This document shows positions 15,401-21,840 of a DNA stretch of 22,992 nt, in pieces. The number at the start of each line of letters is the position of its first letter. The stretch's first letter is position 1. The notes beneath the pieces are model-generated. The model did not search any database, was not told where the DNA came from, and worked only from the letters and a program-made list of their open reading frames with translations. Made by a program: the position numbers and the translations under genes. Source of the stretch: JBQTIU01 sp052387815 (lineage in GTDB: Bacteria > Pseudomonadota > Alphaproteobacteria > CACIAM-22H2); assembly GCA_052387815.1 (NCBI GenBank), contig JBQTIU010000118.1:1-22992 (forward strand), read 5' to 3'.

Positions 15401-15668
15401 GCTTCAGCCGCTCGATGGCCTCGGCAAGCCCGCCCTCGGTGAACGGGTATGTTCGCCCGCGCAGCTCCACCCGGTTGATGCGCGCCAGGCTCTCCTTGAG
15501 GATGCCATCGAGAAATACGTTGGCCCGCTTGCCGCCGCGCTCGCGGTCCGCCTCATCGCGGGTGAGCAGCCGCCAGCGCGGCTGCATCTTTTGCAAGAGA
15601 TGGAGCGCCGGGAGTTGTGAGAGGTGCTTCTCGGTATCCTGGACGCGGGGGCCTGCTGCGTTGGTCAT
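12459..15668 (-). CDS. hsdR: HsdR, type I restriction endonuclease and translocase subunit
   Basis: The motor and nuclease subunit of the type I restriction complex. In 1069 residues the sequence shows a PD-(D/E)xK nuclease domain (RRPDIVLFV with Asp159, then ECK at 173-175). Helicase motifs follow: Walker A in WHTQGSGKS (about 344-352), motif Ia VLVTDRIDLDEQ, a DEAH-type DESH at 446-449, motif III GFTGTP (471-476), and in the second RecA domain LLTGFDAPRNTVLYLARPL and the arginine-finger motif QAIARVNR. A long helical C-terminal region that docks to HsdM follows. Length and order are normal and no frame break is seen. The ATG at 15668 has ggag seven nt upstream; a GTG two codons earlier is less likely. 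It is separated from the gene upstream by 262 bp, so it may also have its own promoter. Confidence 0.96.
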   Translation of the reverse strand: MTNAAGPRVQDTEKHLSQLPALHLLQKMQPRWRLLTRDEADRERGGKRANVFLDGILKESLARINRVELRGRTYPFTEGGLAEAIERLKRPRPSGLLRINEELTDLLLLGTAVEQTVDGVTRAFQVKFIDWTDVSANAFHVCAEFDVEREHTTDTRRPDIVLFVNGIPFAVIECKGPSIGVEQGVSQAIRNQQDGEISALFRAVQLIVATNKNEVRYGTVGTPAPFWSKWAELEDSETDVLAAINAALNAEEGQRTFADGFREDRAPYEARFEQGDRLVTEQDRVLWALTRPERLLDLARRFTLFDAGEKKIARYQQFFAVRKILRRVTSERDEDGRRRGGVIWHTQGSGKSLTMVMLARALGLEPSIPDPRIVLVTDRIDLDEQLEGTFKACGLEPKRATTGRNLLELVATEKRAVVTTLINKFDTALNVRDFTDSSGDVFLLVDESHRGQYGRLHARMRKIFPNACYLGFTGTPILKAEKNTAAKFGGIIDVYAINQAVKDKAVVPLLYEGRHVEQRVDEAAIDSWFERVCAGLSEDQKADLKRKYARTARLFQTEQTIALIAFDVSEHFRRAWKGTGFKGQLVTPSKRSAILYKKALDELGIVTSEVVISAPDDREGEERIDEASLDEVKRFWKTMMDRYGDEATYNSRIIEAFKKREDPEILVVVSKLLTGFDAPRNTVLYLARPLTEHNLLQAIARVNRVAEGKDYGYIVDYCSVLGELNQAFSSYSALEGFDEADLAGTVTSINAEIEKLGQRYSELWDVFRGVANTADEEALEQHLADEARRDEFYDRLNAYARTLAITLSSHDFANDSANQRRIARYRGDLSRFENLRRAVRTRYQDAVNYGQYRRKIEKLLDTYVVADDVRPITDLVNIFDEDAFAKVVDSNESVASRADTIAHATKKTIDERWEEDPAFYKRFSELIRQAIEDFRAKRISDLEYLKRVRDIRDQMVRRDTTDLPEPVREDPLARAFYGCIQETLREVQGDASGAADEVSAEAAKHLVKIVHSHRRVDWSGNPDVENAIKNDIDDYMFDVIRGEHKVQISTEAIDALIDRLLMVARRQAA

Positions 15669-15930
15669 GGACACGCTCCGATCCGGTACCGGCCGCCTAC
15701 CACGCCCTGCCGGCCGGACAAAACATGTTCGGCTTCAATATGTTGGCGCCATAGCCCAAATGCCCTCGCTGCGCCGGGGCGGTTCGTGGCCCGAGGAGGC
15801 CGATCAAGAAATTCCTTGACATTTGGGCGCTACTCTCTCACCTATATGGGCGAGTTCACTGCCTATCGGCTTTGAACCAATCGAGGCTTCGGGCGCTGAG
15901 CCAGCGTGGCAAATCAGCGCCCAAATTTTT
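15669..15930. other. Intergenic region between the putative nuclease gene and hsdR
   Basis: The only sizeable gap inside the island operon. It holds three copies of the core gcccaaat, on alternating strands (about 15752, 15823 and 15919), forming two nested inverted repeats of 9-11 nt. It also holds a TTGACA box on the plus strand at 15816-15821 and a hairpin with a T run at 15891-15929. No coding sequence is convincing on either strand. Confidence 0.5.
15891..15929 (+). terminator. Hairpin followed by a T run (plus-strand terminator-like)
   Basis: Arms gggcgctga (15891-15899) and tcagcgccc (15914-15922) are perfect complements around a 14-nt loop, followed by aaatttttt. Read on the plus strand this is a terminator-like structure. 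On the minus strand, the direction of all nearby genes, no T run follows. It may end a short plus-strand transcript or be a bidirectional barrier at the end of the upstream operon segment. Confidence 0.5.
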
Positions 15931-16392
15931 TCAGCGCAGCGCATTGAGACAGTCCCTCGCGGCCCACAGTGGCGACCGGCGGATTTTGTCGATGCTATTG
16001 TCCGCCTGGAAACAAGTGACGAAGTTCGCCTTTAGCGCGCCGTCTTGCCTAAGGCCGAGGCTGAGAACGACGACGAAATCTTCGAGGAGCAGATCGACCC
16101 GTCGGGCCGGATCGTAACTGCGGCTTGCTGCATCCCACCCTTGATAGCGAGTGGTTGCCGGATCGACGAGCGTCGCGCTGATCCAGTTCATTCGTTCAGC
16201 GCGGACCCGCGAAAACGTATCCTTGATGCCATCGCGGTTCGCGCTCTCGAAGAATGCATGATCGAACCGATCCTGCCGGAAGAACACGCGAATGCCGTCG
16301 TGCGTCTGGACCACCGAGCGGCAGTATTCCCGCACGAAGTGCTGCCGATAGGCCGCTTCGTCGGGCAGATGGAGCAAGGGCGGTGCCGGCAT
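15931..16392 (-). CDS. Putative BECR/barnase-like nuclease in the restriction operon
   Basis: A 153-residue soluble protein with no signal or membrane segment. Its pattern recalls phage-type barnase-EndoU-colicin-RelE (BECR) nucleases: a central FFRQDRFDHAFFES with His45, RVRAERMNWISATLVDP, a hydrophobic strand region DLLLEDFVVVLSLGL, and a final ANFVTCFQADNSIDKIRRSPLW in which Thr126 sits where such folds carry a conserved Ser/Thr. This is fold-level resemblance only; a nuclease activity is inferred. The ATG at 16392 shares a base with the DUF3800 stop (TGATG), so the two proteins are made together and may form a pair. It lies between hsdS and hsdR, a position not needed for restriction. It could be a toxin or effector kept in check by its partner or by HsdMS. 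Confidence 0.5.
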   Translation of the reverse strand: MPAPPLLHLPDEAAYRQHFVREYCRSVVQTHDGIRVFFRQDRFDHAFFESANRDGIKDTFSRVRAERMNWISATLVDPATTRYQGWDAASRSYDPARRVDLLLEDFVVVLSLGLRQDGALKANFVTCFQADNSIDKIRRSPLWAARDCLNALR

Positions 16393-17096
16393 CACCAGCC
16401 CCCGGCGAGACGGATCTGAAAGACGTTGAACTTCTCCTCCGTCCGCCGGGTCGGCCCGATCTGGCCGCGGACGTTGAGGCGTTCTTCCAGCTTCCTGACT
16501 ACGGCCTCCTTCGCCGTTCCCGCGCGGAGCGTCTGGTTCAGCCGGCTGCTGGCCGCGCCGAGCAGCACATCGCAAAGCTGCAACAACGCCACCTCGGGCG
16601 ATGGCAGGGACTGAATGTCTGCAATGGCAGCGGACAGGTTCGAATAGTGCAGGCAGCGCTTGAGGTCGGACAGGCGCTTGCGGTCGCGATTGGTCTTGAG
16701 ATCGCAGAAAATCCGGTACTCGTTGAAGTCCAGGATCCAGTGGTGCAGCAGCTGGTAATAGAACTTGTAGAAGCCAAGTTCGCTGTCGTTCCCGTGGAGA
16801 GCGAGATTGACCTGCTCCCGGTCGACCGCGATGCAGCGGAACCGCATGTCCATGCCGAAGGACATGAAGACGTCGATCAGCTCTTCGTAAAAAGCCTGTT
16901 TAGAGGGTGAGATCTTGGTCCATTTTATCTCGCCCCAGACACCATGACGGGCACGGAGGGCGGCGATCCTGGCCTTGGCGTCCTCGCGGAGGTTTGCTGG
17001 CAGCCACAGGCTGCCGATCATGAGGTAGCGGGCCCGTGGCCGCTGTGACGTGAAAAGATCGGGCAGCGCCTCGTCGCAATAGACCTCGAACTTCAT
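16392..17096 (-). CDS. DUF3800 domain protein in the restriction operon
   Basis: A 234-residue protein of the DUF3800 family, whose biochemical role is not established. The conserved acidic pattern of the family is complete: CDE near the N-terminus (Asp8, Glu9), GEIKW (Glu56), CDLKTN (Asp132) and LLQLCDVLLGA (Gln173, Asp176). The spacing resembles an RNase H-like metal site, so a nuclease-type activity is a reasonable inference, not a demonstrated fact. The C-terminal part (RKLEERLNVRGQIG) is basic. The ATG at 17096 overlaps the hsdS stop (ATGA), and the gene overlaps the next by one base, which locks it into the hsdM-hsdS-hsdR transcript. A guess is that it works with the adjacent BECR-like protein as an accessory defence module. 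Confidence 0.8.
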   Translation of the reverse strand: MKFEVYCDEALPDLFTSQRPRARYLMIGSLWLPANLREDAKARIAALRARHGVWGEIKWTKISPSKQAFYEELIDVFMSFGMDMRFRCIAVDREQVNLALHGNDSELGFYKFYYQLLHHWILDFNEYRIFCDLKTNRDRKRLSDLKRCLHYSNLSAAIADIQSLPSPEVALLQLCDVLLGAASSRLNQTLRAGTAKEAVVRKLEERLNVRGQIGPTRRTEEKFNVFQIRLAGGW

Positions 17097-18322
17097 GGCA
17101 CTGTCTCCGCGTGCTTCACGCGGATGCGTCCGGTCAGAAGCTTGGTTGCCAGCGCGTCGCGCTGCTTGGTGAGGGCGGCGCGCTCGGCTTCAAGAGCGGT
17201 GATTTCGCGTTCGGCATCATCCAGCACTTCGATGATGACCAGTTGCTCATCCAGCGGCGGCAAGTGGAACTCGAACTCGGCCAGACTGGCGTAATAGATG
17301 CGGACCCGTACGCTGCCGTTACCTGCGATCGTCATGAAATCGGACCAGGCCTTGGTGCGGCGCAGGTGGTTCAGAAACCGAGGATGCAGCCGATCTTGTT
17401 TGCAGGCGAAGACGACGTAGTCGGGGCTGACGATGACATCGCCCTCATGTTCCGACATGGCGATGGAGCCGATGTTGATGCGCATCGGGTTGTAGGCGAA
17501 GGCGTTGGGCGGCACGATCAAGTAACGCGCGATGTCATCGGCGATGACGTGCTCCTTCATGGGAACGATCCCCTCGGCCTTGCTGACGCCCATGACGCTA
17601 TCGCGCCCAAAACGCTCGCCGTTGCGGGCCATCAGATGCTCCGTCACCTCGCCGAGCGTCACGATCGGCCATAGCGCATTCCGGCGCCTGATGCGGTGTG
17701 CGCCATGGACGAGTCTCTCGCGAAGCGAGGCGAAAAGCCTCTCCTTGCGCGCGATCTGGCGCGACAGGCGATCCAGTGCCTCGTCCCAAGTCGAAAGGAT
17801 CGCGGCGACGCGGCGCTGTTCAAGAACGGGCGGGACCCAAACTTCGACTCTAGTAAGCTCAGGCTCATGAATGTGCGCTATAGATTGACCTTTCCCGAGC
17901 CGTGATTTTTGCCGAACAGCATCTTTTGAGTTCAGAGCATGCGCCAGGAAAGACGGGTCTTGTCCGTGTCCACGAAGGATGACGGTATCGCCTCCCACTA
18001 CGGCATTCCCTTTGCCAAGGTAGGCAACCGCCTTTCCGATCTCGGCTGTAGTCTCACCTGACGCTGCAAAGATTATGTCGCCGTACTGAATGCAAAGAGC
18101 TTTCTTGGCAACGGCTTGTGCAACGAACGAACGCAACTCGTGAATGACGTCACCGTACATGGTGTAAATGTCTGCGTAACGCAGGCAAGGAACACCGCTT
18201 GAAGTGAGATCGGATTTGGCGATGCCTTTGCCCCTAAAAAATTGGCCAAGACTTCCTATGGAACAGCGCTGCGGATGAGCAGCTGAGCCCAACGGCACTT
18301 GAAATGTTGTCTTTTTACGCAT
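17093..18322 (-). CDS. hsdS: HsdS, type I restriction-modification specificity subunit
   Basis: The DNA-recognition subunit that directs both methylation and restriction. The 409 residues show the two-half layout. The first target-recognition domain (about 1-165) ends in VWVPPVLEQRRVAAILSTWD, the typical P-x-x-EQ transition into the central coiled spacer (about 167-210, RKERLFASLRERLV). The second recognition domain (about 216-355) ends in FHLPPLDEQLVIIEVLDDAE, followed by the C-terminal coiled spacer (LEAERAALTKQRDALATKLL). Both halves are complete, so it should specify a bipartite site; the site itself cannot be read from sequence. The ATG at 18322 overlaps the hsdM stop by 8 nt. Confidence 0.93.
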   Translation of the reverse strand: MRKKTTFQVPLGSAAHPQRCSIGSLGQFFRGKGIAKSDLTSSGVPCLRYADIYTMYGDVIHELRSFVAQAVAKKALCIQYGDIIFAASGETTAEIGKAVAYLGKGNAVVGGDTVILRGHGQDPSFLAHALNSKDAVRQKSRLGKGQSIAHIHEPELTRVEVWVPPVLEQRRVAAILSTWDEALDRLSRQIARKERLFASLRERLVHGAHRIRRRNALWPIVTLGEVTEHLMARNGERFGRDSVMGVSKAEGIVPMKEHVIADDIARYLIVPPNAFAYNPMRINIGSIAMSEHEGDVIVSPDYVVFACKQDRLHPRFLNHLRRTKAWSDFMTIAGNGSVRVRIYYASLAEFEFHLPPLDEQLVIIEVLDDAEREITALEAERAALTKQRDALATKLLTGRIRVKHAETVP

Positions 18323-19853
18323 CCAGTCCGAGCTCCTTCAGATGCTCTCGCATCTTCGCGCGCAGTGCCGTGAGCTCGTTTTCGAGTGCGTCGATTTCCT
18401 TCTGAACCGCACTGATGTCGACCTCTTCCGCAACTTCGAAAGTATCTACATAACGCGGAATGTTGAGATTGAAGTCGTTCGAGGCGATCTCGGCGACCGG
18501 AACCGCGCGGGTATAGCGCTCGATGTCCTTGCGCGCCTTATGCGCCTTGATAATCCTGTCGACGTGTTCGTCGAGAAGCTGGTTCTGGTTCTTGCCTTGC
18601 TGAAAGTCGCGGCTCGCGTCGATGAAGAGGACATCGTGCCGCTTCGCTCTCGTGCCGCCCTTCTCGCGGCGGCGGTCGAACACCAGCACGGCCACCGGGA
18701 TCGACGTCGTCTGGAATAGGTTCGGCGGCAAACCGACGACGGCATCGAGCAGGTTCTCCTCGATCACCGCCTTGCGGATGACGCCTTCCTTGCCGCCCCG
18801 GAACAGCACGCCGTGGGGCACGACGACGGCAACGCGACCCTCGCGGGCCTTGGCGGACTCGATCATGTGGGTGATGAAGGCCCAATCGCCCTTCGATTTC
18901 GGCGGCACGCCTCGATAGAAGCGGCCGAAGCGATCCTTCTCGGCGTTCTCGGCACCCCATTTGTCGAGGCTGAACGGAGGATTGGCGACCACCACATCGA
19001 ACTTCATAAGGCTCGCCCCGTCGATCAGCTTGGGGTCGTTGAGCGTGTCGCCCCATTCGAGCCGCGCGCCGTCGATGCCGTGAAGGAACATATTGAGGCG
19101 GGCGAGACCCCAGGTGCCGCGGTTCACCTCCTGGCCGAACAGCGCGAAGTCCTTGGAGCCCACCTCTTCCGCGGCCTTGATGAGCAAAGAGCCGGAGCCG
19201 CAGGCCGGGTCGCAGATGCGGTCGCCGGGCTGGGGTGCGGTGATCTTGGCGAGAACCCGGGCGACTTGGCGGGGCGTGTAGAACTCGCCTGCCTTCTTGC
19301 CGGCCTCGGAGCCGAAGCGCTCGATCAAATAGATGTAGGCTTCGCCGATCACGTCCTCGGCGGTCTTGTGGCCCTGGCCATTGGCGACAACGCGGGAGGG
19401 ACGCAGGTCGAGTTTCGCAAAATCCTCGATCAACGATTTCAGGCGACGATTGCGGTTTTTCGTGTCGCCGAGCTTGGTTTCGCTGTTGAACATCACGTCG
19501 GAGAAAGCGTCGCCGATCTTGGCCTTGTTCGCCTCGGCGATGGCATCGAGGGCCTGATCGATCAGCTCGCCGACATTGTCGGCATTTCGCTGGCGATAAA
19601 GATCGTCGAAGGTGGACCCCTTCGGAAGAACGAAGCGCTCGCGTTCCATACGACGTCGGATGCGAACGTCGTCGCCGCCGTAGCGCTCCTTCGCTTTCTC
19701 GTAATGCTCCTTCCAGACGTCGCTGACGTATTTGAGGAACAGGAAGACGAGGATGAAGTCCTTGTACTCGGACGCGTCGATCACGCCGCGGAAGGTGTCG
19801 CACGCCGCCCATGCGATCCGCTTGACGTCGTCGAGAGTCGTTTGGTCGGCCAT
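18315..19853 (-). CDS. hsdM: HsdM, type I N6-adenine DNA methyltransferase subunit
   Basis: Modification subunit that methylates adenine in the site chosen by HsdS. The 512-residue protein has the N-terminal helical HsdM domain (DFILVFLFLKYVSDVW near 32-47). The SAM-binding motif DPACGSGSLL follows at 215-224, preceded by GEFYTPRQVARVL. The catalytic NPPF (291-294), typical of gamma-class N6-adenine methyltransferases, comes next, and then GVLFRGGKEGVIRK and a C-terminal coiled region. ATG at 19853 is chosen because aagggg lies seven nt upstream; the ATG two codons earlier is too close to that site. It precedes hsdS with an 8-nt overlap. Confidence 0.95.
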   Translation of the reverse strand: MADQTTLDDVKRIAWAACDTFRGVIDASEYKDFILVFLFLKYVSDVWKEHYEKAKERYGGDDVRIRRRMERERFVLPKGSTFDDLYRQRNADNVGELIDQALDAIAEANKAKIGDAFSDVMFNSETKLGDTKNRNRRLKSLIEDFAKLDLRPSRVVANGQGHKTAEDVIGEAYIYLIERFGSEAGKKAGEFYTPRQVARVLAKITAPQPGDRICDPACGSGSLLIKAAEEVGSKDFALFGQEVNRGTWGLARLNMFLHGIDGARLEWGDTLNDPKLIDGASLMKFDVVVANPPFSLDKWGAENAEKDRFGRFYRGVPPKSKGDWAFITHMIESAKAREGRVAVVVPHGVLFRGGKEGVIRKAVIEENLLDAVVGLPPNLFQTTSIPVAVLVFDRRREKGGTRAKRHDVLFIDASRDFQQGKNQNQLLDEHVDRIIKAHKARKDIERYTRAVPVAEIASNDFNLNIPRYVDTFEVAEEVDISAVQKEIDALENELTALRAKMREHLKELGLDA

Positions 19854-19871
19854 GTTCATTCCCCTTCGGAT

Positions 19872-19897
19872 CGGGCGGGCATTGACGCGCCCGCCCG
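19872..19897. terminator. Intercistronic 9-bp hairpin between GIY-YIG-like gene and hsdM
   Basis: Arms cgggcgggc (19872-19880) and gcccgcccg (19889-19897) are perfect complements with an 8-nt loop. The structure lies 12 nt upstream of the hsdM ribosome site. No T run follows on the minus strand, so it could be a processing or attenuation hairpin setting the hsdM level relative to the upstream genes. Confidence 0.5.
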
Positions 19898-19911
19898 TGC
19901 CTTATTGCTTT

Positions 19912-20217
19912 TCAACGGACGCCGCACACAGGGTTGTACTGCACGCGAAGCTCGCGCTCGATGCGCATCCGGGCCGTCTCGTCGCAGTAGTGGGCGGCTA
20001 CCGCGAGCATGCTGAGATTCTGCCGCGCCCACTGATCGCTTCGGTCGTGATCGGCAACGCGATCGCGAATCCAGCCAGCTTCACCAATGTCGATAACGGT
20101 GTAGCGGTCGGCATTGGTCTGCCGGGTGAGGATCGCGTAGACGCCCGAGTTGTTGCGCAAGTTGGAGACATCCCTGTAGGGACCGTCGAAGTTGTAGTTG
20201 CCGATCGTGATGGACAT
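19912..20217 (-). CDS. Small GIY-YIG-like protein linked to the restriction operon
   Basis: A 101-residue protein with the skeleton of a minimal GIY-YIG domain: SGVYAIL (residues 24-30, in place of GIY), YTVIDIGEAG (40-49, in place of YIG), then basic residues RDRVADHDR, and a C-terminal IERELRVQYNPVCG where the family's catalytic Glu and following Y-x-P are expected (Glu87 or Glu89). The GIY tyrosine is kept, and the YIG tyrosine is replaced by Asp. Nuclease activity is therefore uncertain; it may act only in DNA binding or regulation. The ATG at 20217 has a moderate ribosome site (gaaagg). It lies between a half-size HsdS-like gene and hsdM, on the same strand. Confidence 0.6.
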   Translation of the reverse strand: MSITIGNYNFDGPYRDVSNLRNNSGVYAILTRQTNADRYTVIDIGEAGWIRDRVADHDRSDQWARQNLSMLAVAAHYCDETARMRIERELRVQYNPVCGVR

Positions 20218-20235
20218 TCGTAAAGTGCCTTTCGT

Positions 20236-20886
20236 CTAAGTCGTTTTGGACAAAGGGCCCCAAGGTGTTGACGCATCGTTGGGGTCCGGGTTGAAGCCGG
20301 GAGCGTTCGCGCGCTTCCGGCTTTTCTTCGCAAGCTCCCGCGTCGCGATCTCGAAGAGCCGCTCGCGCTGTTCACGCAGGCGGTCCATAAGCTCGACCTC
20401 GCGCCGCTCAAGACGGGCAAGGTCGACAAGTCGCATTTGGCTCGGAAGGTCGGGAAGCTGGATGAAGATATCCTCGATCGCTTGCCGTGGAACCTGCGGC
20501 ACATAGGTGCCGACAGCCGACTGCCGCAGGAACGCCTGTGCGCTCGGCAACCGCAGCAGGACGAGGAGAAACTCAGGCGCGATCCGGGTCTGGTCGCAAC
20601 GGATCACGAGTAGAGGTGCCGCCGCCACGGCCGGCCGGTCCGATCCCTCGAATAAGCCAACGGGAAAGCGCGCGCCCCGCGGCTGCAGGACAACGTCGCC
20701 GTGGCGAAGCTCGGTCTTTGTCGCTCTTGGAATATTGCGCACGCGCGCAGCCCCCGCGACGTTGATCAGCCCCTCGGCCGAGAGGTCGCGCGCCTGGACA
20801 ACCGCGACGGAGCCCTCCGCCTCGTTCTCAATGCGAGACCGGAAGGGAACCCCGGGGGTGATGCTGGCGACGTCGGCGAGTCTCAT
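20236..20886 (-). CDS. Single-TRD HsdS-like (half specificity) protein, first gene of the island operon
   Basis: A 216-residue protein with one target-recognition domain instead of two. The N-terminus MRLADVASITPGVPFRSRIE and the segments ELRHGDVVLQPRGARF and RIAPEFLLVLLRLPSAQAFL are typical of Methylase_S domains. The end of the domain, VPQVPRQAIEDIFIQLPDLP, leads into a coiled spacer (ARLERREVELMDRLREQRERL). Half-size S proteins can dimerise to mimic a full HsdS, or act as alternative or auxiliary recognition parts. A full HsdS is also encoded in this operon. The ATG at 20886 follows the promoter at 20937-20965. The C-terminal tail from about residue 195 is Pro/Asn-rich and looks disordered. 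Confidence 0.75.
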   Translation of the reverse strand: MRLADVASITPGVPFRSRIENEAEGSVAVVQARDLSAEGLINVAGAARVRNIPRATKTELRHGDVVLQPRGARFPVGLFEGSDRPAVAAAPLLVIRCDQTRIAPEFLLVLLRLPSAQAFLRQSAVGTYVPQVPRQAIEDIFIQLPDLPSQMRLVDLARLERREVELMDRLREQRERLFEIATRELAKKSRKRANAPGFNPDPNDASTPWGPLSKTT

Positions 20887-20897
20887 GTTCGATCCTG

Positions 20898-20926
20898 CGA
20901 CAAGTCGTGTCTGCGAGAAATCTCGC
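20898..20926. promoter_or_regulatory. Two small palindromes in the leader of the island operon (candidate operators)
   Basis: cgacaagtcg (20898-20907) and gcgagaaatctcgc (20913-20926) are near-adjacent dyads between the -10 box and the first start codon. Their place in the untranslated leader fits repressor sites or short RNA hairpins. No dedicated controller gene is adjacent. Confidence 0.4.
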
Positions 20927-20936
20927 CGACGGCATT

Positions 20937-20965
20937 AATATAATCGCGCCAGACCAGCGCGTCAA
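20937..20965 (-). promoter_or_regulatory. Sigma70-type promoter of the restriction island operon
   Basis: On the minus strand TTGACG (20965-20960) and TATATT (20942-20937) are spaced by exactly 17 nt, a strong match to the consensus. It stands about 50 nt upstream of the half-HsdS start and is the best promoter-like sequence in the window. Confidence 0.7.
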
Positions 20966-21037
20966 TACCTGCGCAGAAAAGCCTTGGCGACCCTAGTAAA
21001 TTGCACTTAATCAGATCGCAGCTCTGGATCGCCTGTC

Positions 21038-21469
21038 TTATAAGATGTTGGGTTTAATATGAAATTTCTGATTGACGGCCATACGCTGGTGATCCCACTC
21101 GACCGGCAGCGGCTTCAGGAGGGCATCCAGCTGGAGCCCCGCTGGTTGTTGACCGTCCAGAATCGCCTCGACGACGTCAGGCGCGAGGAGGGTCAGGCGC
21201 AGGACACGGCACAGATAGGACTGGTTGATCTTCTCGGCTTCGGCCAGTTCGGCGATCGAGCCGAACCGGCCGCTTTCGAGAAGCTGCTTCCAGCGGTGCG
21301 CCCGGGCGATCGCCTTGACCATGGTGCTGTCCACCCGTGGGCGCGGCGCACCCCAGGTCGCGCCCTCGGGCGCCACGACCAGTTTCCGGCCCCCGCGCTT
21401 CCGCAATGCGAAGGGCACGCGAACCGTGAGCGTGCGTGCGTCCTTGGCGATGAACTCAGGGCCGATCAT
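21038..21469 (-). CDS. Recombinase-associated HTH protein (hypothetical)
   Basis: A 143-residue protein of a type often encoded directly after large serine recombinases in alphaproteobacteria. The N-terminal part is a short beta region (ARTLTVRVPFALRKRGGRKL). The centre holds SIAELAEAEKINQSYLCRVL (71-90), a helix-turn-helix of the KorB/ParB-like kind, and RLTLLAPDVVEAILDGQQPA follows. The last dozen residues (VNQKFHIKPNIL) are unlike the rest and may come from a replaced 3' end. The ATG at 21469 overlaps the recombinase stop by 4 nt. It probably helps control or load the recombinase, but the function is not established. Confidence 0.7.
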   Translation of the reverse strand: MIGPEFIAKDARTLTVRVPFALRKRGGRKLVVAPEGATWGAPRPRVDSTMVKAIARAHRWKQLLESGRFGSIAELAEAEKINQSYLCRVLRLTLLAPDVVEAILDGQQPAGLQLDALLKPLPVEWDHQRMAVNQKFHIKPNIL

Positions 21470-21840
21470 GCCGCCCTCCGCGACCCGGGACCGGCGCCGG
21501 CAAGGTCGCGGACCAGAGTTGCCAGTCCGTCGACCCGGAGGCGGATATCGATGCCGTCCGGCGCCACGTCGACCCGCTCGACGAGAAGTTGGACGATGCG
21601 CGCCTGCTCGGCCGGGAAGAGTTTGTCCCAAAGGGGGTCGAGCCGTTCCAGCGCCTCGCGTACCTCGGATTCCGCCAGCCCATCGATCTGGGCCCGAGCG
21701 GCGCGCCATGTGCCAACGACAATCTCAGGCGCCCGCAGGAGGTCGCGTAATTGGCTGACGACGGCTGCCTCGATCTCGGCCGCGGATACGCGCCCGACCG
21801 GGCAAGCCTCGGGCCCGCGCTTCAGAACCGACTGGCTCAC
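21466..21840 (-). pseudogene. Large serine recombinase, C-terminal remnant
   Basis: The frame encodes about 124 residues matching only the tail of a large serine (resolvase-type) recombinase: VSQSVLKRGPEACPVGRVSA, then AAEIEAAVVSQLRDLLRAPE, a coiled section and VERVDVAPDGIDIRLRVDGL. The catalytic resolvase domain and the zinc-ribbon Cys residues are missing, since the sequence upstream of 21840 is csb1. A GTG at 21840 could in principle start translation, but the product would be inactive. The following HTH gene overlaps by 4 nt, as in intact recombinase pairs. Confidence 0.75.

Noticed and set aside
18813..20015. A 400-codon plus-strand open frame opposite hsdM
   Set aside because: It lies wholly antisense to a well-supported methyltransferase and has no recognisable domain.
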